Shown here piece by piece: positions 25,190 through 33,988 of a stretch of DNA of 53,534 bases (within the stretch, counting starts at the first letter, position 1; each line of letters opens with the position of its first letter). The position numbers and the translations under genes are program-made. The notes under the pieces were generated by a model. That model did no database searches. It saw only the letters and a program-made list of their open reading frames with translations, and was not told the origin of the DNA. This DNA is from CALHKP01 sp963558075. GTDB lineage: Bacteria; Bacillota; Clostridia; Peptostreptococcales; Anaerovoracaceae. The stretch is from NCBI GenBank assembly GCA_963558075.1, contig CAUWFN010000014.1, positions 1-53,534 on the forward strand. Reading direction: 5' to 3'.

Positions 25190-26539
25190 ATGGAAAGCTT
25201 ACATTTGTTGCTCGCGTTTATCGTATCATTGACAGTAATTATTGCCTTAATTATGTCAAAACGCTTTAATCCGTCACTTTGCTTATTTATCGGTGCAATT
25301 GTTGCAGCAGTTATTGGAAGGATACCTGTTGCTGATATTGCAGGAACCTTCAACACATCCTTTGCTGGAATAATGGTTAGCACAGGAATTTTGATGGTGT
25401 TTGCATTTACATTTAGCCAGTATCTGAATGAGTCGGGCGGTGTAACGGAGTTTGCAAAGGCTCTTGTTCGTATGGTGGGTCCAAAATATGATTTAATTGC
25501 ACTTGCAGTCGTAGGATATATTCTTGCCATTCCAGTTGGACTTCTTGCATCATGTGCAATCGTAATTCCAATGTTTAAGCCGATGTCAAAGCTGACAGGT
25601 CGTCCAATCCCAGCTTACCTATGTGCATTCGTTGTACCTACACTTCTTACTGCGTGTGCAGTAGTACCTACTTCTGGTCCTGTATTATTTGCAGGTCTTT
25701 TAGGAATTGATATTGGGTTCTATATGGTATATGGAATTCTAATTACTCTTCCGGCAGCTGTGGTAAGTAAAATCTATGCATACTGGCTGTCAGCACGCTA
25801 TAAAAAGAATGAACTTGGAATAGATGCTTCAGCAGAAGCAATTGATCTTTCACCAGATAGTACAAAACCGGCTGCAGTTCTTATCCTAGCACTTATTCTG
25901 ATTCCAATTGTAATTATTACACTTGGATCATTTGCACCGTATTTTTGTGCAGAAGGAAGCACTTTTAGAGATGTACTTTCGTTCGTAGGTAATCCTGGTA
26001 TATCAATGTTTATCATTACACTTATTTCAATGTTTGCTTTGAGAAATTACCTTCCAAGAAAGTCAACAATTGTTTTTAATGAAGGTCTTAAAGAGTCGGG
26101 ACCTGTGCTTGTAATGCTTGGCTGCGCAAACGTTTATGCTGGTGTTCTTACAACAGCAGGAGTTGGAGATCACATTGTATCACTTCTAGCAGATACACCA
26201 TTTAGCATTCTTGTAGTTGCACTTGTACTTCTTGTAGCACTTCATGCAGGAACAGGTGCAGGAACAGTAGCCGGAAGTACTGCAATTTCACTTTTAATGC
26301 CAATGTTTGAACAGCAGGGGGCATCACTTATGGCTTTTGGTCTTATCTGTGGTATTGGACAGTTAGTACTTTTGATTCCTACAGATGTAACATTCTGGTA
26401 TATGAAAGATGCATCTGGACTTTCAGTCGAAGATACAGTTAAATCAGTTTGCATTCCAGCAACAATTGCAGGCCTTGTAGGTTTTGCGGTTATACTTATT
26501 CTAAATGCTGCTGGCGGAAGCATCCCAGGTATGATGTAA
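25190..26539 (+). CDS. GntP-family permease, probable hydroxybutyrate uptake
   Basis: This 449-residue membrane protein with about 12 hydrophobic segments resembles the GntP (gluconate:H+ symporter) family. Typical features are a short-chain hydroxy acid permease layout with CAIVIPMFKPMSKLTGRPI near residue 125-145 and LHAGTGAGTVAGSTAISLLMP near residue 345-365. It is the first gene of an operon with a CoA-transferase and a 3-hydroxybutyrate dehydrogenase (20 bp and then an 11-bp gap), so 3-hydroxybutyrate or a similar short acid is the likely substrate (inference). The start follows AAGGAG. Confidence 0.8.
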   Translation: MESLHLLLAFIVSLTVIIALIMSKRFNPSLCLFIGAIVAAVIGRIPVADIAGTFNTSFAGIMVSTGILMVFAFTFSQYLNESGGVTEFAKALVRMVGPKYDLIALAVVGYILAIPVGLLASCAIVIPMFKPMSKLTGRPIPAYLCAFVVPTLLTACAVVPTSGPVLFAGLLGIDIGFYMVYGILITLPAAVVSKIYAYWLSARYKKNELGIDASAEAIDLSPDSTKPAAVLILALILIPIVIITLGSFAPYFCAEGSTFRDVLSFVGNPGISMFIITLISMFALRNYLPRKSTIVFNEGLKESGPVLVMLGCANVYAGVLTTAGVGDHIVSLLADTPFSILVVALVLLVALHAGTGAGTVAGSTAISLLMPMFEQQGASLMAFGLICGIGQLVLLIPTDVTFWYMKDASGLSVEDTVKSVCIPATIAGLVGFAVILILNAAGGSIPGMM

Positions 26540-26558
26540 TAGAAAGAGGTCAAAGAGA

Positions 26559-27893
26559 ATGTTAGATTTTAAAAAAGAATACGAGTCAAAGAAGAAAACA
26601 GTAGAAGAGCTTCTTGATATGATTCAAGATAATGATTATATTTTTACGCCTATGGCAGCTGCAATGCCACAGGTAATTATGAATAATCTTCAGTACTTAA
26701 AGAATAGAAATGTTAAAAATATTATTTTTCAGAGCTGTGTTCCCACAGGTGACTACCCGTTTTATCACGACCCCGAAATGAAAGAAGTAATGAAACATCA
26801 TGGATGGTTTTTTACTCCAGCTTTGAGAAAATCAAACGAAGAAAAACTTGTAAGTGCAGTTCCTCAGTACTCCAATAGTATTTTGAGAAAAACTTTTGAT
26901 AGAATAAAGTATGAAAACAGAAGACCTGTTCTTATGACAACAGTTTCACCTATGGACGAACATGGATACGTGTCATTATCAATTAGTTCTATATACGAAA
27001 TGGATGTAGTAAAAAGTGGAGCACTTATACTTGCAGAAGTAAATGAGAGTTATCCTAGAACGTTTGGCGATACAATGGTTCATATTTCACAGATTGCAGG
27101 CTTTATTGAAACTGATAGAAAAATTCCGGCTGTAGATCCTGCACCTTATACGGAGCTTGATGAAATTATCGGAAAAAATGTTGCATCATTAGTTGAGGAT
27201 GGATCAACTATTCAGCTTGGAATAGGCAATATTCCAAATGCAGTTGCAAACGAGCTAAAAACAAAAAAACATCTAGGGATTCATACTGAAATGTTTACAG
27301 AAACTATGATTGATTTAATTGAATGTGGTGCTGTAGATAATCAGCATAAAGGCTTTAATGACGGATACAGCATATGTTCATTTACACTTGGAAGTCAGAG
27401 ACTTTATGATTATGTTAATAATAACCCTACAGTTTTATTCAAGGCAAGTACGTATGCAAATGATCCTTATACGATTAGCAAAAATAATAAATTTGTATCA
27501 ATCAATGCGACTCTTGAAATTGATCTTACAGGGCAGTGCGCATCTGAATCAAAGGGAGTGCGTCAGTTTACAGGTTCAGGTGGACAGGCAGAGACTGTAC
27601 AGGGTGCTCAGATGTCACCAGGCGGAAAATCAATTATAGCAATGCATTCAACTTATACAGAGAAGGATGCAAATGGAAACGAAGTTCTTCGTTCAAAAAT
27701 CGTTCCTTTCCTGACACCTGGAGCTGCAGTTACTACTTCAAGAAATGATGTAGATTATGTTGTTACTGAATACGGAATTGCATGGCTTAGAGCAAAGACT
27801 ATAGAGGAACGTGTGCAGGAACTTGTTAAGATTGCGCACCCTGATTTTAGACAGTGGCTCCTTGATGAAGCTGAAAAGAATATGATATGGTAA
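26559..27893 (+). CDS. Acetyl-CoA hydrolase/transferase family CoA-transferase
   Basis: This 444-residue class I CoA-transferase of the 4-hydroxybutyrate/butyryl-CoA:acetate type moves CoA between short-chain acyl groups through a glutamyl-CoA intermediate. Visible motifs are STIQLGIGNIPNAVA (about 219-233), GIHTEMFTE around residue 242-250, which carries the probable catalytic glutamate, and the glycine-rich FTGSGGQAE near 339-347. The start follows GAGGTCAAAG. In this operon it may activate 3-hydroxybutyrate or acetoacetate using acetyl-CoA as CoA donor; the exact acyl pair cannot be read. Confidence 0.88.
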   Translation: MLDFKKEYESKKKTVEELLDMIQDNDYIFTPMAAAMPQVIMNNLQYLKNRNVKNIIFQSCVPTGDYPFYHDPEMKEVMKHHGWFFTPALRKSNEEKLVSAVPQYSNSILRKTFDRIKYENRRPVLMTTVSPMDEHGYVSLSISSIYEMDVVKSGALILAEVNESYPRTFGDTMVHISQIAGFIETDRKIPAVDPAPYTELDEIIGKNVASLVEDGSTIQLGIGNIPNAVANELKTKKHLGIHTEMFTETMIDLIECGAVDNQHKGFNDGYSICSFTLGSQRLYDYVNNNPTVLFKASTYANDPYTISKNNKFVSINATLEIDLTGQCASESKGVRQFTGSGGQAETVQGAQMSPGGKSIIAMHSTYTEKDANGNEVLRSKIVPFLTPGAAVTTSRNDVDYVVTEYGIAWLRAKTIEERVQELVKIAHPDFRQWLLDEAEKNMIW

Positions 27894-27904
27894 TGGAGAA
27901 TGTT

Positions 27905-28666
27905 ATGTTAAACGGTAAAGTTGCTTTAATAACAGGTGCTGCAAGTGGTATTGGCTATGCAGTTGCTAAAAAGATGAAAGAAGAAGGCTGTAATGTAGTT
28001 ATCGCAGATGTAAATAAAGAAGGTATCGCAAAAGTATGTGAGGAGCTTGGATGTGTGGGAATGGATGCAGATCTTAGCACTAGGCAAGGATGCAGAGAAA
28101 TTGTAGACCTTGCACTTAATACATATGGAGGTATTGATATACTAGGAAATGTTGCGGGAATTCAGCATGTCTGTGAGATAGAAAACTTCCCTGAAGATAA
28201 GTGGGATATGATGATTAGTCTTATGTTGACTGCACCATTTCTTCTTACAAAATACTGTTGGCCTTCAATGAAAGAAAAACAGTGGGGAAGAATAATTAAT
28301 CTAAGCTCAATTCACGGTCTTGTTGCTTCAGAATTTAAGTCATGTTATGTATCAGCAAAGCATGGGCTATTTGGAATGACAAAGACTGCAGCAATGGAAG
28401 GTGGACCGTTCGGCATTACTGCAAACTGCATTTGTCCAGCTTATGTTATGACACCTCTTGTAGAGGGGCAGATAAGCGATCAAGCAAAAGTACATGGCAT
28501 AAGTGAGGAGCAGGTAGTGTCGGATATAATGCTCTCAAAGGCAGCAGTTAAAAAAATGCTTAACCCGGAAACAGTAGCAGAAGTATTTGCTTTTCTCTGT
28601 AGCGACAGTGCAGATAGTATAACAGGAATGTCTCTTCCAATCGATGGAGGATGGACAGCAAATTAA
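27905..28666 (+). CDS. SDR oxidoreductase, probable D-3-hydroxybutyrate dehydrogenase
   Basis: This 253-residue short-chain dehydrogenase has the TGAASGIGYAVA cofactor motif, a VAGIQHV segment (NAG replaced by VAG), the catalytic Ser-Tyr-Lys in SIHG...YVSAKHG, and the C-terminal PIDGGWTAN. The combination GIQHV, HGLVAS and DGGWTA is typical of 3-hydroxybutyrate dehydrogenases that interconvert 3-hydroxybutyrate and acetoacetate with NAD+. The ATG at 27905 is favoured because GGAG sits six nt before it; further in-frame ATGs at 27887 and 27893 overlap the end of the CoA-transferase gene and lack such a site. Confidence 0.82.
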   Translation: MLNGKVALITGAASGIGYAVAKKMKEEGCNVVIADVNKEGIAKVCEELGCVGMDADLSTRQGCREIVDLALNTYGGIDILGNVAGIQHVCEIENFPEDKWDMMISLMLTAPFLLTKYCWPSMKEKQWGRIINLSSIHGLVASEFKSCYVSAKHGLFGMTKTAAMEGGPFGITANCICPAYVMTPLVEGQISDQAKVHGISEEQVVSDIMLSKAAVKKMLNPETVAEVFAFLCSDSADSITGMSLPIDGGWTAN

Positions 28667-28697
28667 GTCCCTCTCATAAATTTAATAATATAATAAG

Positions 28698-28742
28698 GCT
28701 CTGCCTGCATTAATGTTTTATCATTTGTGCAGGCAGCTTTTT
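28698..28742 (+). terminator. Terminator of the hydroxybutyrate operon
   Basis: CTGCCTGCA (28701-28709) pairs with TGCAGGCAG (28727-28735), followed by CTTTTTA. Convergent with the YibE/F pair. Confidence 0.8.
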
Positions 28743-28747
28743 ATATA

Positions 28748-29506
28748 TTAATTTTTATTTTGTTGCTTTGTAACAAAGTGTACTGACATCAGTACTGCGA
28801 CAGGAATTGCAAGGCAAATTCCAAGTCCGCTTATGCTGATTGACAGAAATTCTTGCGAAAATGATTTTGAATTAATCATATCTATAAAGCTGTAGTCTTG
28901 AACATACTGAAGCATGAGCGTCATATACTCTGCTATATATATGTAGAATATAGTGTGCATTGATGTATTGAGCACAGACTTTCCTACAGAAAATCCTGAT
29001 TTTATCAGACCTTCTGTTGTGATCTCAGGAGAGCTTGCATGTATTTCGTATACGGTGGAAGTTATGGCAACTACAGCATCTACAATTGTTCCAATTAGCG
29101 CAATCATCATTACACTAATTTGTATATAAAGCATGTTTATATCTATGTTTCGGCTGTATCCGTTTGAGTCTGTAATTTCGTATTGTTCGCCGGAAAACCC
29201 CTCGCTTCCTGCACCTGATGCAATATACCAAACTATAGGAAGTAGTATCAGAAATACAAGCACAACGCAGAGCATAGAAACCTTTGATTTTTGGTTTACC
29301 TCGTTTTGGTAGAATAAAATTAGTCCTGCGCATAGCATAGAGAGAACAAAAGTTACAATAAGGGGATTTAGTCCCTTGTATATTAGCGTAACTGCACAAA
29401 GCAAAAGAACAAAGCTTGTAACTGTTGTAACTATCGACTTTGCACCCTTATCACCGCAGACGATGAGTATAAGGCCGATTAATATAATTGAAAGTAGTAC
29501 TAGCAT
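28748..29506 (-). CDS. YibE/F family membrane protein (second of pair)
   Basis: This 252-residue integral membrane protein has about seven hydrophobic segments and the YibE/F-like signature IGTIVDAVVAITSTVYEI (about 139-156). It is shorter than its partner and lacks the extracytoplasmic N-terminal portion. The GGAGG ribosome site lies inside the 3' end of the preceding gene and the two frames overlap by 7 bp, so they are translationally coupled. The family is of unknown function; a membrane complex of the two proteins is likely. Confidence 0.78.
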   Translation of the reverse strand: MLVLLSIILIGLILIVCGDKGAKSIVTTVTSFVLLLCAVTLIYKGLNPLIVTFVLSMLCAGLILFYQNEVNQKSKVSMLCVVLVFLILLPIVWYIASGAGSEGFSGEQYEITDSNGYSRNIDINMLYIQISVMMIALIGTIVDAVVAITSTVYEIHASSPEITTEGLIKSGFSVGKSVLNTSMHTIFYIYIAEYMTLMLQYVQDYSFIDMINSKSFSQEFLSISISGLGICLAIPVAVLMSVHFVTKQQNKN

Positions 29507-30633
29507 GCCTTGATCCTCCTTTTGTAATACGAAATGCCGATAAACGATGCAACTGGAATTGCAAGGACAACAGCAATGCTTCCTGAGAGAAATCTTGCGA
29601 TTTCAAAGAAGCAGTTGTATCTCAAAATAGTGTGTATTGCAATGCCATTTCTCATGGAAAGTATGAAAAAAGGAATGCCGCTTGCAATGTTTGTGAAGAA
29701 CATTATAGCAATCATGGTTCCCACGATTTCATCTCCCACATTTCTGCAGGATGCTTTCAGAGATTTCTTTTCTATCTGAGGGTTATTAAGTGTAATTTCA
29801 TCAATTGTAATTATCATAGTAACTACTACATCCATTACAGCGCCCATGCATCCTACTAGAATCTCTGCTAGGAAAATGTTTCTAGCATCTATAGGGTCAT
29901 AGGGCTGAATCATGTATTCGAGAAAATCATAGTCTATATTTCCGCTGAAGTTTAAGGAAACAGCGGCTATAGCTACAGTAAGTGCTGTAGTTATTAGAGT
30001 TGCTGCAAAGGCAAGAAGCGTTTTGATGTTTCTTCCGTACATGAATAAAAGCAGAAGAGCTGCGAATATTATAATCATAGGAATTGACAGAAGAAGCATG
30101 TTATATCCCTTGAAATATAGAAGTATAACTGCATAAAAGCATCCCATGTTTAGCGCAAGGCTTAGTACTGTGAGCATGCTTTTGCTACCGCCAATCAAAA
30201 CAAATAGAGCCACAAGACTTACGAGGGCAAATGCAACATAGTAGTCTCTCTTCTGTGATGTGATCACTCCTGTTAGCTCTGTGCCTTCTGATTCAACTCT
30301 TTCTATAAAAAGATCGTCGCCTTTTTTGTACCTAAGGTCATAGACATTCGACTCTGTGCAGTCGTTTTTCAGATGTACAGTTTTTCCTTTATTGCTGCCG
30401 TTTCTGATTTCTGCTGTTATGTCCTGAGTATAATAGTTTTCCTCATATTCGTGTTTTCCATCAAAGCCCGTTTTTTTATCTGCTTTTGTTTCAGTGACTT
30501 CTCTGACTGTTGCAATCGTATCATCGTAAAGGAAGTAGTCAAACCTTACAAATACAACTGCGGCGATAGAAATAATAAGAATGATTAACAGCCTTAGTAT
30601 TAATTTATTCGTGAAAAGATTAGTTTTTTTCAT
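29500..30633 (-). CDS. YibE/F family membrane protein (first of pair)
   Basis: This 377-residue protein has an N-terminal membrane segment, an extracytoplasmic region of about 90 residues (about 40-130) and six to seven membrane helices. It carries the YibE/F motif GCMGAVMDVVVTMIITIDEI near residues 253-272. The ATG at 30633 follows GGAGG six nt upstream; an in-frame ATG 33 nt earlier has none. Paired with a shorter homologue immediately downstream. No biochemical role is established for the family. Confidence 0.8.
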   Translation of the reverse strand: MKKTNLFTNKLILRLLIILIISIAAVVFVRFDYFLYDDTIATVREVTETKADKKTGFDGKHEYEENYYTQDITAEIRNGSNKGKTVHLKNDCTESNVYDLRYKKGDDLFIERVESEGTELTGVITSQKRDYYVAFALVSLVALFVLIGGSKSMLTVLSLALNMGCFYAVILLYFKGYNMLLLSIPMIIIFAALLLLFMYGRNIKTLLAFAATLITTALTVAIAAVSLNFSGNIDYDFLEYMIQPYDPIDARNIFLAEILVGCMGAVMDVVVTMIITIDEITLNNPQIEKKSLKASCRNVGDEIVGTMIAIMFFTNIASGIPFFILSMRNGIAIHTILRYNCFFEIARFLSGSIAVVLAIPVASFIGISYYKRRIKAC

Positions 30634-30801
30634 ATATTTCCTCCATACAGTAGAATATGTTATCATATTTGTCTTCTAAATGTGTGAAAAAATGCAAAAC
30701 TGTAGACGGAGAATGAAAAAAATAGTAAAATAAAAGGTACACTTACAGTTAAAATAGGGGAATTATGTGTATTTAGAGATATAAGGGAAAGGTATATTTG
30801 T

Positions 30802-32079
30802 ATGACAGACTATATTATAATAATTCTGCTGGCATTAGCAGTTATAATAGGAATTTTAAATTTTGTTAAGATATCATCTCTGAAAAAAGATATAGCAAAA
30901 AATGTTCAGAGTTCTATGGCAGAGCCCATGGATTCCATGGTAAGAGCAGTTAGAGAGGATATAGCTTCATCGCAGAGAGAAACTGTGGGGTATATCAATA
31001 ATTCTATGAAAAACTATGCTGATGTCATGACAAGAAATCAGACAGCTATCGGCAATATGCAAAAAGAGCAGCTTTCGGCAATTAACAGACAGCTGTTTGA
31101 GTTTATGAGCGAGAGTAGTGAAAGATTAGACAGCATAAGAAATACAGTTGCAAGCCAGCTTATGACTATGACTGAGCAGAACAATAGACAGATAGAAAAA
31201 ATGAGAAATACTGTAGACGAAAAGCTTCAGAAGACTCTAGATGAGCGAATAGGCCAGTCATTTAAGCTTGTAAACGATAGGCTTGAGCAGGTCTACAAGG
31301 GCCTTGGAGAAATGCAGACTCTCGCAAGCGGTGTTGGAGACCTGAAGAAGGTTCTCACAAACGTCAAGACGAGAGGTATCCTCGGAGAAGTACAGCTTGG
31401 AAGCATTTTGGAACAGATACTTGCTCCTGAACAGTACGAGGAAAATGTTATAACTCGAGGAAGCGGAAGTGAAAGAGTTGAATTTGCTGTAAAAATGCCT
31501 GGAAACGATGGTAACTTTGTATATCTTCCAATCGATGCAAAGTTCCCTGCAGACACATATAGCAGGCTTCTAGATGCCTATGACACAGGTGATACAGCTC
31601 GTATAGAAGAGGCGTATAGACAGCTTGAGAGAGTCATAAAATCAGAAGCAAAGGATATAAGAGACAAATACATAGAGCCTCCTTATACGACAGACTTTGC
31701 AATAATGTTCCTACCTTTCGAAGGACTTTATGCAGAGGTTGTAAGACGTGGTCTTATCGAGGAGCTTCAGAATACATACAAGGTCAATATTGCAGGACCA
31801 ACAACTATGGCGGCGCTTCTGAACAGCCTTCAGATGGGATTTAGAACTTTGGCAATCCAAAAACGCTCTGGCGAGGTATGGAATGTCCTTGGTGCAGTAA
31901 AAACGGAATTTGGAAAGTTCGGAGATGTTCTTCAGAATGCACGCAAAAAAATAGATCAGGCAAACGGCCAGCTTGATACACTTATAGGAGTAAGAACAAG
32001 ACAGATAGAAAGAAAGCTAAGAGATGTCACACAGATTGATGATGACAAAGCTCTTGAGCTTCTTGAAGAGGAGAATTAA
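30802..32079 (+). CDS. rmuC: DNA recombination protein RmuC
   Basis: This 425-residue protein has one N-terminal membrane anchor (residues 4-22), a long coiled-coil (about 30-185) and the RmuC nuclease-like domain. Domain hallmarks are TRGILGEVQLGSILEQIL (about 193-210), LPIDAKFPAD (about 241-250), FAIMFLPFEGLYAEVV (about 296-311) and a C-terminal alpha-helical tail. RmuC limits rearrangements at inverted repeats in E. coli. Its start has GGAAAGG nine nt upstream. It begins a compact operon with a phosphoesterase and two nucleoside-salvage genes. Confidence 0.92.
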   Translation: MTDYIIIILLALAVIIGILNFVKISSLKKDIAKNVQSSMAEPMDSMVRAVREDIASSQRETVGYINNSMKNYADVMTRNQTAIGNMQKEQLSAINRQLFEFMSESSERLDSIRNTVASQLMTMTEQNNRQIEKMRNTVDEKLQKTLDERIGQSFKLVNDRLEQVYKGLGEMQTLASGVGDLKKVLTNVKTRGILGEVQLGSILEQILAPEQYEENVITRGSGSERVEFAVKMPGNDGNFVYLPIDAKFPADTYSRLLDAYDTGDTARIEEAYRQLERVIKSEAKDIRDKYIEPPYTTDFAIMFLPFEGLYAEVVRRGLIEELQNTYKVNIAGPTTMAALLNSLQMGFRTLAIQKRSGEVWNVLGAVKTEFGKFGDVLQNARKKIDQANGQLDTLIGVRTRQIERKLRDVTQIDDDKALELLEEEN

Positions 32080-32082
32080 ATT

Positions 32083-32781
32083 TTGAGCATATTTGCAATA
32101 GGTGATTTGCACCTGTCTTTTGACGAAAGAATAGAAAAACCGATGGATGTGTTCGGGCATAGCTGGCACAATCACTACGAAAAGCTGAAGGAACACTGGG
32201 AATCGAATATAACAGACAATGATACAGTTATAATTTGCGGAGATATTTCCTGGGGTCTTAAGCTAGATGAGGCGATGGCTGATTTTAGATGGATTGAAAG
32301 CTTGCCTGGAAACAAAATCATAACCAAGGGAAATCACGACCTTTGGTGGTCATCAGTTTCAAAACTTAATAAAATAAGCGAAAAGTTGCTTTTCCTTCAG
32401 AACAAAGCCGCTCTTCTACCTGGCGGCATAGCAGTATGCGGCACTAGGGGATGGCTTTGTCCGGGCTTTGATGGTTTTGATGAGCATGATGGCAAAATAT
32501 ACGAAAGGGAGCTTATGAGGCTTGAGCTTTCGCTCAAAGATGCGAAGGCCCAAGGAGCGGAGGAGATAATTGCATCTCTCCACTATCCTCCTACAAACGA
32601 CAAGCAGCAGGCATCCGGATTCACGGATTTACTGAGTGCATATAATGTAAAAACCTGTGTTTACGGGCATCTTCATGGAAAAGATGCCTTCAAGAACGGA
32701 CTCAAGGGAATATTCAATGGGGTTGAGTATAGACTCGTATCCCTTGACTATCTCGAAGCGTGTCCGGTGAAAGTATTATGA
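32083..32781 (+). CDS. Calcineurin-like metallophosphoesterase
   Basis: This 232-residue protein carries the five metallophosphoesterase motifs: AIGDLHL, CGDISWG, TKGNHDLWW, SLHYPP and YGHLHG, giving a complete dinuclear metal site. The GNHDLWW form and length fit a YkuE/YmdB-unrelated group often found in Clostridia. Start is TTG (32083) with GAGGAG nine nt upstream, three bp after the rmuC stop. Substrate unknown; a nucleotide or nucleic-acid phosphoester is plausible given the neighbours. Confidence 0.85.
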   Translation: MSIFAIGDLHLSFDERIEKPMDVFGHSWHNHYEKLKEHWESNITDNDTVIICGDISWGLKLDEAMADFRWIESLPGNKIITKGNHDLWWSSVSKLNKISEKLLFLQNKAALLPGGIAVCGTRGWLCPGFDGFDEHDGKIYERELMRLELSLKDAKAQGAEEIIASLHYPPTNDKQQASGFTDLLSAYNVKTCVYGHLHGKDAFKNGLKGIFNGVEYRLVSLDYLEACPVKVL

Positions 32782-32792
32782 GGTGAGAGATT

Positions 32793-33977
32793 ATGGGAAA
32801 CAAAAAAAGAGCTACTTTGATAGTGCTAGACAGCATGGGAATCGGAGAACTTCCTGATGCAGGGTCATACGGCGATGCGGGAGCCGACACATTTGGCCAT
32901 ATTGCAGAGAGAATGGGCGATGATTTCAAAATTCCAAACCTAGCAAAGCTTGGTCTTGGAAATATTCCTGGTGTCGGCGGCGGAAAATTCGCTGTCGAAA
33001 ATCCAGAAGGGGCTTTTGGAAAGTGTATGGAGCTTTCCAAGGGAAAGGATACTATAACAGGCCACTGGGAAATCGCGGGAATTGAGACAAAGACACCGTT
33101 CAAAACATATCCAGATGGTTTTCCAGCAGAGTTTATAGAAGCTTTTGAGAAAAAAATTGGAAGAGAGTGTATCGGAAACTATCCAGCATCAGGTACAGAA
33201 ATTATCGAAAAGCTAGGTGAAGAGCACGAGAAAACAGCAAAGCCAATTGTCTACACATCTGCAGACAGTGTATTTCAGATTGCGGCAAACACAGCGGTAA
33301 TTCCACTAGAAGAGCTGTACGAAATCTGCAAAGCAGCAAGAGAACTGCTTCAGGGTGAGTGGGCATGCGGTCGTGTAATCGCAAGACCATATATAATAGA
33401 AGATGGAAAGCGCGTTAGAACATCTGACAGACATGATTATGCTGTAACTCCTCCACAGGATACAGTTTTAGATAACATCAAAGCAGAAGGCCAGACAGTT
33501 TACGCTGTAGGAAAGATTAACGACATATTCAATGGCGCCGGCGTTACAGACACTGTTCACACAGAAAGCAATATGGACGGCGTAGATAAGACAATAGAAG
33601 CTCTGAAGATGGATTTTGGTGGATTCATATTTACAAATCTTGTAGATTTTGACTCAAAATTCGGACACAGAAGAGACCCCGAAGGCTACGGAAAAGCAAT
33701 AATGGAATTTGATGAAAGGCTCCCAGAAATCATAGAAGCTATGAACGATGAGGATATTTTGATTCTGTGTGCAGACCACGGAAACGATCCTGTTCATACA
33801 GGCTTTGACCACACTAGAGAATACATCCCTGTTGTGGTATATGGAAAAAACATAAAGGCTGGTGCTGAAATCGGAATCAGAAAGACTTTTGCAGATATAG
33901 GAGCAAGCGTCGCAGCATATTTAGGTGCTGAAAAAACAGATATCGGTACAGATTTCCTTGGCGAAATCATTAAATAG
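32793..33977 (+). CDS. deoB: Phosphopentomutase
   Basis: DeoB (394 residues) interconverts (deoxy)ribose 1-phosphate and 5-phosphate, linking nucleoside phosphorolysis to central metabolism. It belongs to the alkaline-phosphatase-like metalloenzymes: LDSMGIGELPDA near the N-terminus, KDTITGHWE (catalytic threonine near residue 90), YTSADSVFQIAA, CADHGNDP and GFDHTREYIPV near the C-terminus. Normal length. It starts after GAGGTGAGAG, 11 bp past the phosphoesterase. Confidence 0.96.
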   Translation: MGNKKRATLIVLDSMGIGELPDAGSYGDAGADTFGHIAERMGDDFKIPNLAKLGLGNIPGVGGGKFAVENPEGAFGKCMELSKGKDTITGHWEIAGIETKTPFKTYPDGFPAEFIEAFEKKIGRECIGNYPASGTEIIEKLGEEHEKTAKPIVYTSADSVFQIAANTAVIPLEELYEICKAARELLQGEWACGRVIARPYIIEDGKRVRTSDRHDYAVTPPQDTVLDNIKAEGQTVYAVGKINDIFNGAGVTDTVHTESNMDGVDKTIEALKMDFGGFIFTNLVDFDSKFGHRRDPEGYGKAIMEFDERLPEIIEAMNDEDILILCADHGNDPVHTGFDHTREYIPVVVYGKNIKAGAEIGIRKTFADIGASVAAYLGAEKTDIGTDFLGEIIK

Positions 33978-33988
33978 GGGAGAAAAAA

